Source: an uncultured bacterium (GTDB taxonomy: Bacteria; Actinomycetota; Aquicultoria; SKW223). From it: a stretch of DNA of 16,349 nt. Below the pieces are notes generated by a model. The model was not told the origin of the DNA and did not search any database. It saw only the letters and a program-made list of their open reading frames with translations. The position numbers were made by a program, and so were the translations under genes. The stretch covers positions 1 to 16,349 of the forward strand of contig CALIRS010000103.1 of the NCBI GenBank assembly GCA_938042205.1, given 5' to 3'. Positions 6,802 through 14,034 of the stretch are shown here, piece by piece (the stretch's first letter is position 1; every line of letters begins with the position of its first letter).

Positions 6802-8361
6802 CTACCTGACTACAAATTTTTTAACGCGGTTGGAATCTGGTTCAACCAGATGAATAGCACAGGCAAGACAGGGATCAAAAGAGCGTATCACACGGACTAT
6901 GTTTATCGGATTATCAATATCAGGAACTGGAACACCAATTAAAGCTTCCTCATAAGGTCCTCTAACCCCTTGTTCGTCACGAGGGGAAGCATTCCAGGTA
7001 GAAGGAACCACTGCCTGATAACTATCAATCTTTCCGCCTGCTATCTTTACCCAGTGCCCTAATGCACCTCTTGGCGCTTCATACAATCCTTCGCCTTCGC
7101 CCTCTGATGGAGGCTCCCAGTGTTTTTCATCATGAATCTTAAAATCTGGCTTTGCCATTTCTTCAGCTAATTCATCAAGCCACTCCATCATAGCCTCTGC
7201 AAGCAACATGGTCTCAATAGCCCGGGCAGCATGGCGAGCTACAGCCCCTGGTTTTACACCTTTATCCTTAACCAAAGACATTAAAGTTGGCTCACGCATG
7301 GCAAGCATTCTTGCAAGTGGACCTACCTCCATTGGCTTTCCATCATACCGTGGAGCCTTGACAAAGGAATACGCATTCTTTTTATCAAGATCATATTCTG
7401 TCTTTCCTTCGAAAGGATGTAGAGGTTTGCTATCCTCATACCAGGCATATTTAACAGATTCTGTAATTTTATCAGTTTGAACTTCTTTTATATCATCAAA
7501 ATTTCCGTTAAAAATCACGCCGGGTACGAAAAACTTCTTTTTCCCTTCCACATCGAGTTCAAATGCTCCATAGGAAAGATAGTTTTTATGTCCCCCACCA
7601 ATACCTTCTTTCGCTAAAGGAAGAAGGGGTCCTGTCCCTAAAGCAACCACGTCTGCCACATAAACTTTCTTAATAAAATCAATAACTTTTAATAGCATGG
7701 AACGAAACTTAGCAATTTTATCCGCTGTCGGATATTGAGTAACTCCGCCAGGTACTATTGATTGGTAGTGAGGGTGTCTGCCTCCAAGTATTGCTCCCAT
7801 GTGCCGTGCCAGTACCTGAACTTCGAGTGCCTTTAGATAGTGAGATACCAGAGTTAGCACTACCTCAGGGTCATTAACCGAAAACTCATCAGGTTTATAT
7901 CTTGGTGTCAGAGGATAGGTATCATTAGATTTAACCAGGGAAACTATTTTCTCTTTCACGCTCAATAGTCCAGGGTCTTTGCCTTCATAATTGGTTACTG
8001 CTACCACATCGATGTAATCAAGAGCACTGAGATGATAAAAATGAACTATGTGGTCGTATAGATATTCAGCCCCCATGATCAGATTTCTGATAAGGCGAGC
8101 TCCTTCGGGAACATTTGCTCCAAATGCGGCGTCTAAAGCTTTAGCAGATGCTATCTGATGCACAGAAAAGCAAACTCCACAGAATCGAGAGGTGACAAAT
8201 GGCGCATCTCTGGGATCACGACCTTTAAGTAGAATTTCAAAACCTCTTGCCATGGTTCCACTCGACCAGGCATCGACAACAGTATCATTTTCCACTTCTA
8301 CCTCAATCTTTAAGTGACCTTCGATTCTTGTAATAGGGTCAATAGTGATCTTTTCAGCCAT
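6802..8361 (-). CDS. Uptake [NiFe] hydrogenase large subunit, group 1
   Basis: Catalytic subunit carrying the Ni-Fe(CN)2CO centre, 519 aa. The L1 motif is RFCGVCFSVH with C61, C64 and H68, and the L2 motif is DPCLACAIH with C498, C501 and H504. These four cysteines bind nickel and iron. Fifteen residues follow H504, the tail expected to be cut off by the downstream endopeptidase. MEVGPLARM and GGRHPHYQS are also family-conserved. L2 has Cys, not selenocysteine. It has no signal peptide and should be exported by Tat in complex with the small subunit. The ATG overlaps the small-subunit stop by one base (TAATG), so the two are translationally coupled. The subgroup within group 1 is not settled here. 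Confidence 0.97.
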   Translation of the reverse strand: MAEKITIDPITRIEGHLKIEVEVENDTVVDAWSSGTMARGFEILLKGRDPRDAPFVTSRFCGVCFSVHQIASAKALDAAFGANVPEGARLIRNLIMGAEYLYDHIVHFYHLSALDYIDVVAVTNYEGKDPGLLSVKEKIVSLVKSNDTYPLTPRYKPDEFSVNDPEVVLTLVSHYLKALEVQVLARHMGAILGGRHPHYQSIVPGGVTQYPTADKIAKFRSMLLKVIDFIKKVYVADVVALGTGPLLPLAKEGIGGGHKNYLSYGAFELDVEGKKKFFVPGVIFNGNFDDIKEVQTDKITESVKYAWYEDSKPLHPFEGKTEYDLDKKNAYSFVKAPRYDGKPMEVGPLARMLAMREPTLMSLVKDKGVKPGAVARHAARAIETMLLAEAMMEWLDELAEEMAKPDFKIHDEKHWEPPSEGEGEGLYEAPRGALGHWVKIAGGKIDSYQAVVPSTWNASPRDEQGVRGPYEEALIGVPVPDIDNPINIVRVIRSFDPCLACAIHLVEPDSNRVKKFVVR

Positions 8362-9407
8362 TATTTTTTCTCACCACCCTCCGGAGGACCTCCTTTCCCT
8401 AACCTTCCAGTGGCAGCCTGTCCAATAAAGTGAACTGCAAGCCCGGCGCCAACTACTACCCCAAGAGCTTTGCCGATAGTATCAACATCGACCCCCTTTA
8501 TTTCCTGGGTCTTCTCAAATAACGGACTCATCCCTGCATAAAATGCCGGTTCAGCACAACCCTGACATCCGGCGCCACATTCAACGCACCAGTTGGTTCC
8601 ATCATTCCATTTCCTTATAGGACAATCCGAATAAGTAAAGGGTCCTTTACATCCTTTCAAATAGAGACACCAATCCCTTTCTTCCAGGTTATTCCAATCA
8701 GTCAGATAATTCCCCTTTTCAAATTGTCCTCTTCTCGGGCAGTTATCATGAATTAAAGTCCTGAAAAACATCAGCGGGCGACCCTCTTTATCAATCTCAG
8801 GAGCTTTTCCATAAAGGAGATAATAAACTACAGTTCCGACTACATGTTCAACATGCGCCGGACAGGTAGAAATATTGATGATATCATCGCGACCCAGATA
8901 CTCAGCAACACCTTTGGCACCCGTAGGTCCAGCTCCAGGTATTCCTCCATAAGCTGCACAAGCACCGACTGCAATAATCGCTCCTGCTTTTTCAGCTACC
9001 TTTTTAACAGTTTCACCAAAAGGTTTTCCGGCAACCATGCAGAATCGTCCGTCTTTGGTGGGAATTGAGCCTTCAACTATCATCACATAGCCTTCTTCTT
9101 TTAATGTTTCTTCAAGAGCACCTTCAGCTACCCTGCCAGCTCCAGCCATTACTGTTTCGTGATATCTGAGAGAAATAACATCAAGAATTATTTCGGATAC
9201 GGAAGGTGCAGTGGAACCTATAAATGATATGGTGCAACCAGCACAGTCCTGCCCCTCAAGCCAGATTACTGGCGGTTTAGCAGCTGCCTTTGCTAAAACT
9301 TTAGCGATGTGGTCTACTTTCGACTGTTCAAGTCCTAAAAGTGCCGCCGTATAAGCGCAGGCTTTCAGAAATTCTTTTCTGGAAATTCTTGTAAATAATT
9401 CTGACAA
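8361..9407 (-). CDS. Uptake [NiFe] hydrogenase small subunit, group 1, Tat-exported
   Basis: Electron-transfer subunit with three Fe-S clusters, 348 aa numbered from TTG 9407. That TTG is preferred because a near-perfect AAGGAGGTG lies five to six bases upstream; an ATG at 9428 would place this ribosome-binding site inside the coding region. The Tat-like signal is SRKEFLK (9-15), RK rather than RR, then a hydrophobic stretch and AKAAA near 40-43. Proximal cluster ligands are C55, C58, C150 and C182; distal ligands H220, C223, C247 and C253; medial ligands C262, C281 and C284, plus C274 where [3Fe-4S] enzymes have Pro. The extra proximal Cys of oxygen-tolerant enzymes are absent. A C-terminal helix (about 310-329) should anchor it in the membrane. 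Confidence 0.95.
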   Translation of the reverse strand: MSELFTRISRKEFLKACAYTAALLGLEQSKVDHIAKVLAKAAAKPPVIWLEGQDCAGCTISFIGSTAPSVSEIILDVISLRYHETVMAGAGRVAEGALEETLKEEGYVMIVEGSIPTKDGRFCMVAGKPFGETVKKVAEKAGAIIAVGACAAYGGIPGAGPTGAKGVAEYLGRDDIINISTCPAHVEHVVGTVVYYLLYGKAPEIDKEGRPLMFFRTLIHDNCPRRGQFEKGNYLTDWNNLEERDWCLYLKGCKGPFTYSDCPIRKWNDGTNWCVECGAGCQGCAEPAFYAGMSPLFEKTQEIKGVDVDTIGKALGVVVGAGLAVHFIGQAATGRLGKGGPPEGGEKK

Positions 9408-9410
9408 TTT

Positions 9411-9421
9411 GCCACCTCCTT
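9411..9421 (-). promoter_or_regulatory. Strong Shine-Dalgarno deciding the TTG start of the hydrogenase small subunit
   Basis: The minus strand reads GAAGGAGGTGG, nearly fully complementary to the 16S rRNA 3' end, five to six bases before TTG 9407. It would encode Glu-Gly-Gly-Gly if the upstream ATG at 9428 were used, which no hydrogenase N-terminus requires. Confidence 0.7.
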
Positions 9422-9481
9422 CATGCACAAATTATCCTCAAAGCCAGATCAACCAGGTTTCACCTCCCCTCTTTTTCGGAT

Positions 9482-10210
9482 TTAGAGAAATTTAACAAGA
9501 AGAATTGACAGAAAATAAAGGATGATCATTGGCAGCGCAAATAGCCCCATGGTCACTGGACTCCAATCAGGAGTAAGGATTGCCGCCGCCGTAAAAATAA
9601 TTATGATTGCGTACCTCCAGTTTACAAGCAAGCTTCTCGGAGTTACCAGTCCTATTTTTGCAAGAATATAAACCACAATCGGAGTTTCAAAAGAGATACC
9701 GACCCCTGCCAGAAACATAAAAACAAACGCTAAGTACCTATCAGCTGTTAGGAAAGCTTCCATTACCGTTCCGCCCTGATCTAAGAGCCAGTTTATTCCC
9801 GGGGGCATAATAAAATAATATCCGACAACCACCCCGGAATAGAAAAGAATAATGCTTAAAAAAATTAATGGTAGAACTACTCTTCTTTCTTTTCGCTTGA
9901 GCGCCGGGGCAACAAACGCCATGATTTCATAAATGATAAAAGGAAGTGTGAGCACCAGTCCGGAATAAAGAGAAAGCTTAAACTTTGCCATAAACATGTC
10001 TATTGGACCAAGAGCTACTACAGAATCTAAACCAGCAGGTTCTAAAAGAATTTTAAAGATTTTTTGCCAGAAAATACCTGTAACCAACGCTCCGATGGCT
10101 ACATAAATAAGAGCACGCATTAAACGACTTCTTAGCTCACCAAGGTGCTCAAGAAAGGTCATTGCTTTTTCTTTTTCTTCGACTTCTTCAGAGTACAAAT
10201 CCTCTGCCAT
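9482..10210 (-). CDS. tatC: Sec-independent protein translocase TatC
   Basis: Polytopic core of the twin-arginine translocase, which recognises folded substrates bearing Tat signals. 242 aa with six predicted membrane segments. The cytoplasmic N-terminus has FLEHLGELRSRL (19-30), where E25 and R27 correspond to signal-binding residues. The first cytoplasmic loop has AFVAPALKRKERR (98-110), with F99 and E108 matching E. coli F94 and E103. ILTPDWSPVTM (211-221) and ETP (175-177) are also conserved. The ATG abuts the tatA stop. The next gene is the Tat-dependent hydrogenase small subunit, suggesting a translocase co-expressed with, and perhaps mainly serving, this hydrogenase. Other tat genes elsewhere in the genome cannot be excluded. 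Confidence 0.97.
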   Translation of the reverse strand: MAEDLYSEEVEEKEKAMTFLEHLGELRSRLMRALIYVAIGALVTGIFWQKIFKILLEPAGLDSVVALGPIDMFMAKFKLSLYSGLVLTLPFIIYEIMAFVAPALKRKERRVVLPLIFLSIILFYSGVVVGYYFIMPPGINWLLDQGGTVMEAFLTADRYLAFVFMFLAGVGISFETPIVVYILAKIGLVTPRSLLVNWRYAIIIIFTAAAILTPDWSPVTMGLFALPMIILYFLSILLVKFL

Positions 10211-10438
10211 TTACTTTACCGTTTTCTTGATATTCTTAATATCATTGACCGTTTTTGTTACTGATTCTATCTCGTTCATGCCCTGTTTTATTTCACTTTC
10301 TACTTCTGAGGTGACCTTCTTAAATTCACGAATAGCTTTTCCGAGAGACCTACCAAGTTCAGGAAGCTTTGAAGGTCCAAATATTAAAAGAGCTATAAGC
10401 AAAATTACGACTAACTCTGATGGTCCCAAACCAAACAT
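10211..10438 (-). CDS. tatA: Sec-independent protein translocase TatA/TatE
   Basis: Pore-forming small component of the Tat system, 75 aa: a short N-terminus (MFGLGPSE), one membrane helix (about 6-20), the [11 protein letters not shown] hinge (20-30) and an amphipathic helix (31-42), then a charged tail. The [10 protein letters not shown] motif marks TatA rather than TatB, although E8 in the helix is a TatB-like residue, so a bifunctional TatA/B role as in minimal TatAC systems is plausible. No separate tatB lies nearby. The ATG has a GGAGGG about eight bases upstream, and tatC follows with no gap. Confidence 0.95.
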   Translation of the reverse strand: MFGLGPSELVVILLIALLIFGPSKLPELGRSLGKAIREFKKVTSEVESEIKQGMNEIESVTKTVNDIKNIKKTVK

Positions 10439-10486
10439 TAATCCATCCCTCCCTTAATGACTTATTTTCCAACGAATCGCTGAAAT

Positions 10487-11011
10487 TCACAAGTGAAAAC
10501 CAATTTCGCTCAGTTGATTTTTGCAGACATCGCAAAACTGATCACTTTTCATATCCGTATCCACTATTGAGTTTGAAAAAAACATAACACAATGCCTGCT
10601 CAGACAATGTTCAAGTCCCAGAACATGCCCAAGCTCATGAACCACCTCTGTGGAAATTCTTTTTTTAAGCAACTTTTCGTTTTCCTGTGAAGCGCCATAG
10701 AAAGTTTCCTTCAATCTTGCAGTAGATACTATCGCATACCGACCTCCGAGCTCTGCTTGTCCAAATACAAAATTCAGGTTTCTGGCAAAAATATCTTTCT
10801 CTGTAATCCCGATAACTATGTTATTTCCTGCAGAAATATGATTTTTCATGTCCTCCATAAGACATGAGCTCAAATATTGATTTCTTTTCTTGTTGAAGCA
10901 GGACTCGCTTAAAGGTAAAGTGCCAGCTTCTTCAGCTTTCAGTTTGAATCTTTCAAAAATAGCTGTTTTAGTAGTCTGCACTGAAGTTTCATTAACAGAA
11001 CCAAGCTTCAC
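10487..11011 (-). CDS. Archaemetzincin family zinc metalloprotease (AmzA-like)
   Basis: Putative metallopeptidase, 174 aa from GTG 11011. The signature is HELGHVLGLEHC, with zinc ligands H125, H129 and H135, catalytic base E126 and the Met-turn at M143. Four cysteines C136, C141, C160 and C163 form the structural zinc site typical of archaemetzincins. Physiological substrates in this family are poorly known. The GTG start is doubtful: it has no ribosome-binding site and cuts off KVLIV, part of the first strand usual in the family. The frame stays open upstream to ATC 11029, which has AAGGAG eight bases ahead of it, so the true protein is probably about 180 aa with a rare ATC (or ATT 11014) start. 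No signal peptide is seen, so it is likely cytoplasmic. Confidence 0.9.
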   Translation of the reverse strand: MKLGSVNETSVQTTKTAIFERFKLKAEEAGTLPLSESCFNKKRNQYLSSCLMEDMKNHISAGNNIVIGITEKDIFARNLNFVFGQAELGGRYAIVSTARLKETFYGASQENEKLLKKRISTEVVHELGHVLGLEHCLSRHCVMFFSNSIVDTDMKSDQFCDVCKNQLSEIGFHL

Positions 11012-11033
11012 AATAAGTACTTTACTGATTTTA

Positions 11034-11672
11034 CTAACTCCTTATATTAAATTCTTTGAGTGCCTTAAGTACTTCAGCATCACTTACCTGTTCAAAATTC
11101 TCATAAAATTGTCCAACAGCAGAAAACCAGATAGGGGTATCCAGAACAACAATTTCATCTACCTCACGCTTTAACCACTCAATAGTTTCAGGCGGAGCAA
11201 CAGGTACTGCAAGTATTACCTTTTTTGGTCCCTTTAATTTTATATACCTGGCAGCCGCCAGAGCAGTGTAACCGGTAGCAATACCATCATCCACAATGAT
11301 AGCTATCTTTCCCTGAAGATTTTCAATTCCTTTAACACCATAAACTTTGCGTCGTCGTTCCGATTCTTTAACTTGTTTTTCTGATTCTTTTTTTAAGTAG
11401 CTCTCAGTTACTTTAAGACTTTCTACAAGCTCCTGATTAAGAATTTTCTGGCCATCCGGGGCAACCGCTCCAATTGCCAGTTCAGGGTTGAAAGGAGCAC
11501 CTATTTTTCGCGGAATCACCAAAGTTAACGAACATCGAAGCTTTCGAGCGATTTCTGACGCAACAACCACGCCCCCTCGTGGAATAGCAAAAATAATCAA
11601 ATCCTTATCTTTATAACGCTCAAGTTCTTTTGCAAGAAGACTCCCGGCTTCTCTTCTATCTTTAAAAACCAT
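11034..11672 (-). CDS. Phosphoribosyltransferase-domain protein
   Basis: A 212-aa stand-alone type I phosphoribosyltransferase fold. The PRPP-binding loop is IAIIVDDGIATGYT (123-136), with the acidic pair D128-D129 and the GIATG phosphate loop. FAIPRGGVVVASEIA (28-42) near the N-terminus and LVIPRKIGAPFNPELAIGAV (51-70) are typical of the widespread 'predicted phosphoribosyltransferase' group, which often sits beside stress or hydrolase genes. The nucleobase or other acceptor is unknown. It starts 8 bases after the TPR gene and its last codons supply the AAGGAG ribosome-binding site for the archaemetzincin, so the two are probably co-translated. Confidence 0.9.
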   Translation of the reverse strand: MVFKDRREAGSLLAKELERYKDKDLIIFAIPRGGVVVASEIARKLRCSLTLVIPRKIGAPFNPELAIGAVAPDGQKILNQELVESLKVTESYLKKESEKQVKESERRRKVYGVKGIENLQGKIAIIVDDGIATGYTALAAARYIKLKGPKKVILAVPVAPPETIEWLKREVDEIVVLDTPIWFSAVGQFYENFEQVSDAEVLKALKEFNIRS

Positions 11673-11680
11673 TTTGTTCC

Positions 11681-12313
11681 TTATTTCTTCTTTCTCAAAT
11701 CATTTAAAAACTTGCGTGCCTGTGAAACATTAGGATCATCAGGATAGAGTTCTATAAATTTCTCAAAATAGCTGATTGCCGATGTGGTATCGTTAGTTGA
11801 TTGAGAGAAGAGTCCCATATTGAAAAGCGCCGAGGCATTCGTTGGCTCTTTAGAAAGAACCTCCAGCCATTCTTTTTTCGCAAGATCATTGTTCCCCAGG
11901 TAGAAATAAAGTACTCCCAAATCATTTTTTATAGGAATCTCATTTTCAGGTTTCAGCTCAAGCGCTTTATTATACGCATTTATCGCCTTCGTCCATTTTT
12001 CTACCGCCCCCTGATTATCTTTCTTTTCAGAAGCGAGATAAAAGCCCCAGTTGAAATAAGTATTTCCCAGACTTGCCCAGGAAGTGGTGTCAGTAGTATT
12101 TTCAGAAACAATGGATTCGTACATCCTGGCATCAGTTGAGAATGCCCTCTCTTGCTCACTTAATGCAGAGGAGGCTCCTCGAGGAAGACTGCCTCCCGAA
12201 ACAAATGGAGAAATTGCAAACCACACCATTCCACCTACGAAAGAAAAAGCAACTATGGCTGAAAAAATTTTAACAAGTAGAGGAGTTTTTTTCTTATTTA
12301 AAATGAATGGCAT
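11681..12313 (-). CDS. Membrane-anchored TPR protein
   Basis: A 210-aa protein with a basic N-terminus (KKK at 7-9), one membrane helix (about 12-36), a Ser/Gly/Ala-rich linker, and then tetratricopeptide repeats at roughly 77-120, 126-159 and 160-193 (for example GNNDLAKKEWLEVLSKEPTNA and TSAISYFEKFIELYPDDPN). The topology predicts an outward-facing TPR domain, probably a scaffold for protein assembly. No catalytic residues are seen. It lies between the prenyl synthase (21 bases upstream) and the phosphoribosyltransferase. A role in assembling the respiratory complex encoded further down is possible but not shown by sequence. Confidence 0.85.
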   Translation of the reverse strand: MPFILNKKKTPLLVKIFSAIVAFSFVGGMVWFAISPFVSGGSLPRGASSALSEQERAFSTDARMYESIVSENTTDTTSWASLGNTYFNWGFYLASEKKDNQGAVEKWTKAINAYNKALELKPENEIPIKNDLGVLYFYLGNNDLAKKEWLEVLSKEPTNASALFNMGLFSQSTNDTTSAISYFEKFIELYPDDPNVSQARKFLNDLRKKK

Positions 12314-12334
12314 CTTCAGTCTCCTTTACTGCAT

Positions 12335-13339
12335 TTAAGAATATCTTTGTACTACATAGCTTCCAATATTTTCCAAAGTATTTTCAAGATCAGGGTTGGA
12401 AATTTCCCTTATTGAATCTATGGCTTTTTCGGTTAGACCTCGGGCTTCCTCCATTGCCCTTTCAATAATATCCGTCTTTCTGATTTTTAAAACTACTTCC
12501 TTAACAAATTTTTTAGATGCCCTGCCACTGCTAACTATTTTCATTTCACTCACAAACTGGCCTTTTTCCATCGCAATCAGGTAGGGAAGTGTCAAAAAGC
12601 CTTCTCTCAAATCAGAGCCAGCAGGCTTGCCAAGACTTCTCTCATTTCCAATAACATCCAGAATGTCGTCGTATGCCTGAAAAGCAAGTCCAATAAACCA
12701 CCCAAAATTAGCAAGTAATCTGGCTTCTCGTTTAGAAGTTCCAGAAATCTGCGCCCCAAGCCGACATGCTGCTGAAAAAAGCGAGGCAGTTTTTCTTCCT
12801 ATCAATTTAAAATAATCACTTTTTTTAATGTTCATCTTCCGTCTGAAAAGATGCCCATCAAGTTCTCCGAGACTCAAGTCGACTGCTGAACGAGTCAGGA
12901 TATCAATTGCATCCACTTCCTTTAAGGCCGCTAGCAACTCAAATGCTCTAGCAAATAAATAGTCTCCAGCAGCTATTGCATGAATTCTTCCTTTTCTCCT
13001 TTCAAGAGTTTTTCTGCCCCTTCTAAATTCTGCGCCGTCAATTATATCGTCATGTACTAGGGAAGCCGTATGAATAATTTCTACTGCGGCTGCAGCAGGC
13101 ACTAACTTCTGGCGATCGAATTTCCCCGCAAAACCACAAAGAAGAGTCATGATTGGTCTCAGTCTCTTGCCTCCCGCTTTTACCAGTGATGTCAAAGAAT
13201 CTTTCAGAACTGGGGAGGATGGTCGACAACCTTCTTCAATTAAAAAATTTTCTACCTCAATCAGTCCTTTGGCAACTTCACTAAGGTAAACAGAAGGGAT
13301 GATTGTTTTTAATTTTGCTTTAATCATTGTTGTATTCAT
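12335..13339 (-). CDS. Polyprenyl (long-chain) diphosphate synthase
   Basis: Condenses isopentenyl diphosphate onto an allylic primer to make the long isoprenoid tail, here most likely of menaquinone. 334 aa from ATG 13339. Seen: GKRLRP (57-62), the first aspartate-rich motif DDIID (97-101) and the second DDILD (224-228), which bind Mg-diphosphate. V99-H96 in ASLVHDD and the absence of aromatic residues just before the first motif fit a long-chain rather than a short-chain enzyme, but chain length is not determined. ATG 13339 overlaps the menG stop as ATGA; an upstream TTG at 13351 is the alternative. Coupling with MenG supports the quinone-tail role. Confidence 0.93.
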   Translation of the reverse strand: MNTTMIKAKLKTIIPSVYLSEVAKGLIEVENFLIEEGCRPSSPVLKDSLTSLVKAGGKRLRPIMTLLCGFAGKFDRQKLVPAAAAVEIIHTASLVHDDIIDGAEFRRGRKTLERRKGRIHAIAAGDYLFARAFELLAALKEVDAIDILTRSAVDLSLGELDGHLFRRKMNIKKSDYFKLIGRKTASLFSAACRLGAQISGTSKREARLLANFGWFIGLAFQAYDDILDVIGNERSLGKPAGSDLREGFLTLPYLIAMEKGQFVSEMKIVSSGRASKKFVKEVVLKIRKTDIIERAMEEARGLTEKAIDSIREISNPDLENTLENIGSYVVQRYS

Positions 13340-14034
13340 GGCTTTAAGCAATTATACAGAGATATTGAGCCCCCGAAAAATTTAACTACCTTCACCTGAA
13401 AACCACAATCTTCAGCGATTTTTGAAATCTTTTCTGTCTTTGGAAACTGGTTTATCGAGTGAGCAAGATACCGATAAGCTTTGTAGTTACCAGAAGCAAC
13501 TCCGCCAATAAGAGGCATAAATAGATTCAAATAAATTCTATACAAAGAAGGGCAAACAAACTCCTGAGGATTAGAAAATTCAAGAACTGCCAGACGTCCT
13601 CCATTTTTCAGCACTCTAAATACTTCTTTAAAAACTTGTTCTTTTTCAGGAATATTACGTAAACCAAATGCCATGGTCGCTACGTCAAACGAACTCTCTT
13701 CAAACGGCAGGTCAGTTACGTCCGCATAGATTACTTCTGCATTTTTTAAGCCGGACTCTACTATCCTTTTTCTGGCAACTTCAAGCATCTCAATACTGAA
13801 GTCAGCGCCCACCGCACTTCCTTTATTGCCAACTACTTTAGCACCCTGGATTACTAAATCTCCCGTACCAGTACACAAATCAAGAAATCGGTCACCCTCT
13901 GAAAGAGAAGTCTCTTCAATTGTTTTCCGTTTGTAAAAAAGATGGGTACCAAAGCTAATAAGATTGTTTCCGAGATCATATCGGCTGGCAATTCGGTTAA
14001 AAAGATGGCGAATCTCCGAAGAATTGTTACCCAT
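13336..14034 (-). CDS. ubiE: Demethylmenaquinone methyltransferase (MenG/UbiE)
   Basis: SAM-dependent C-methyltransferase performing the last step of menaquinone synthesis (demethylmenaquinone to menaquinone); in ubiquinone makers the same family methylates a benzoquinol. 232 aa. SAM motif I is DLCTGTGD (52-59), the family signature AFGLRNIPE is at 122-130, RVLKNGGRLAVLEFS at 140-154, and YRYLAHSINQFP at 187-198. The ATG overlaps the stop of the B12/radical-SAM gene by one base (TAATG) and its own stop overlaps the prenyl synthase start (ATGA), so the three are translationally coupled. An anaerobic setting with hydrogenase favours menaquinone over ubiquinone. Confidence 0.94.
   Translation of the reverse strand: MGNNSSEIRHLFNRIASRYDLGNNLISFGTHLFYKRKTIEETSLSEGDRFLDLCTGTGDLVIQGAKVVGNKGSAVGADFSIEMLEVARKRIVESGLKNAEVIYADVTDLPFEESSFDVATMAFGLRNIPEKEQVFKEVFRVLKNGGRLAVLEFSNPQEFVCPSLYRIYLNLFMPLIGGVASGNYKAYRYLAHSINQFPKTEKISKIAEDCGFQVKVVKFFGGSISLYNCLKP

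Noticed and set aside
6802..8361. Selenocysteine at the [NiFe] active site
   Set aside because: All four L1 and L2 ligands are encoded by ordinary Cys codons and no in-frame TGA is present at these sites.
8361..9407. Oxygen-tolerant [4Fe-3S] proximal cluster in the hydrogenase small subunit
   Set aside because: The two supernumerary proximal cysteines of oxygen-tolerant enzymes are replaced (EGQDCAGC has Gly at the first, and the residue five after C150 is Gly).
13327..13351. Alternative starts TTG 13351 and ATG 13327 for the prenyl synthase
   Set aside because: ATG 13339 gives the typical ATGA overlap with the menG stop; the others are possible but less economical.
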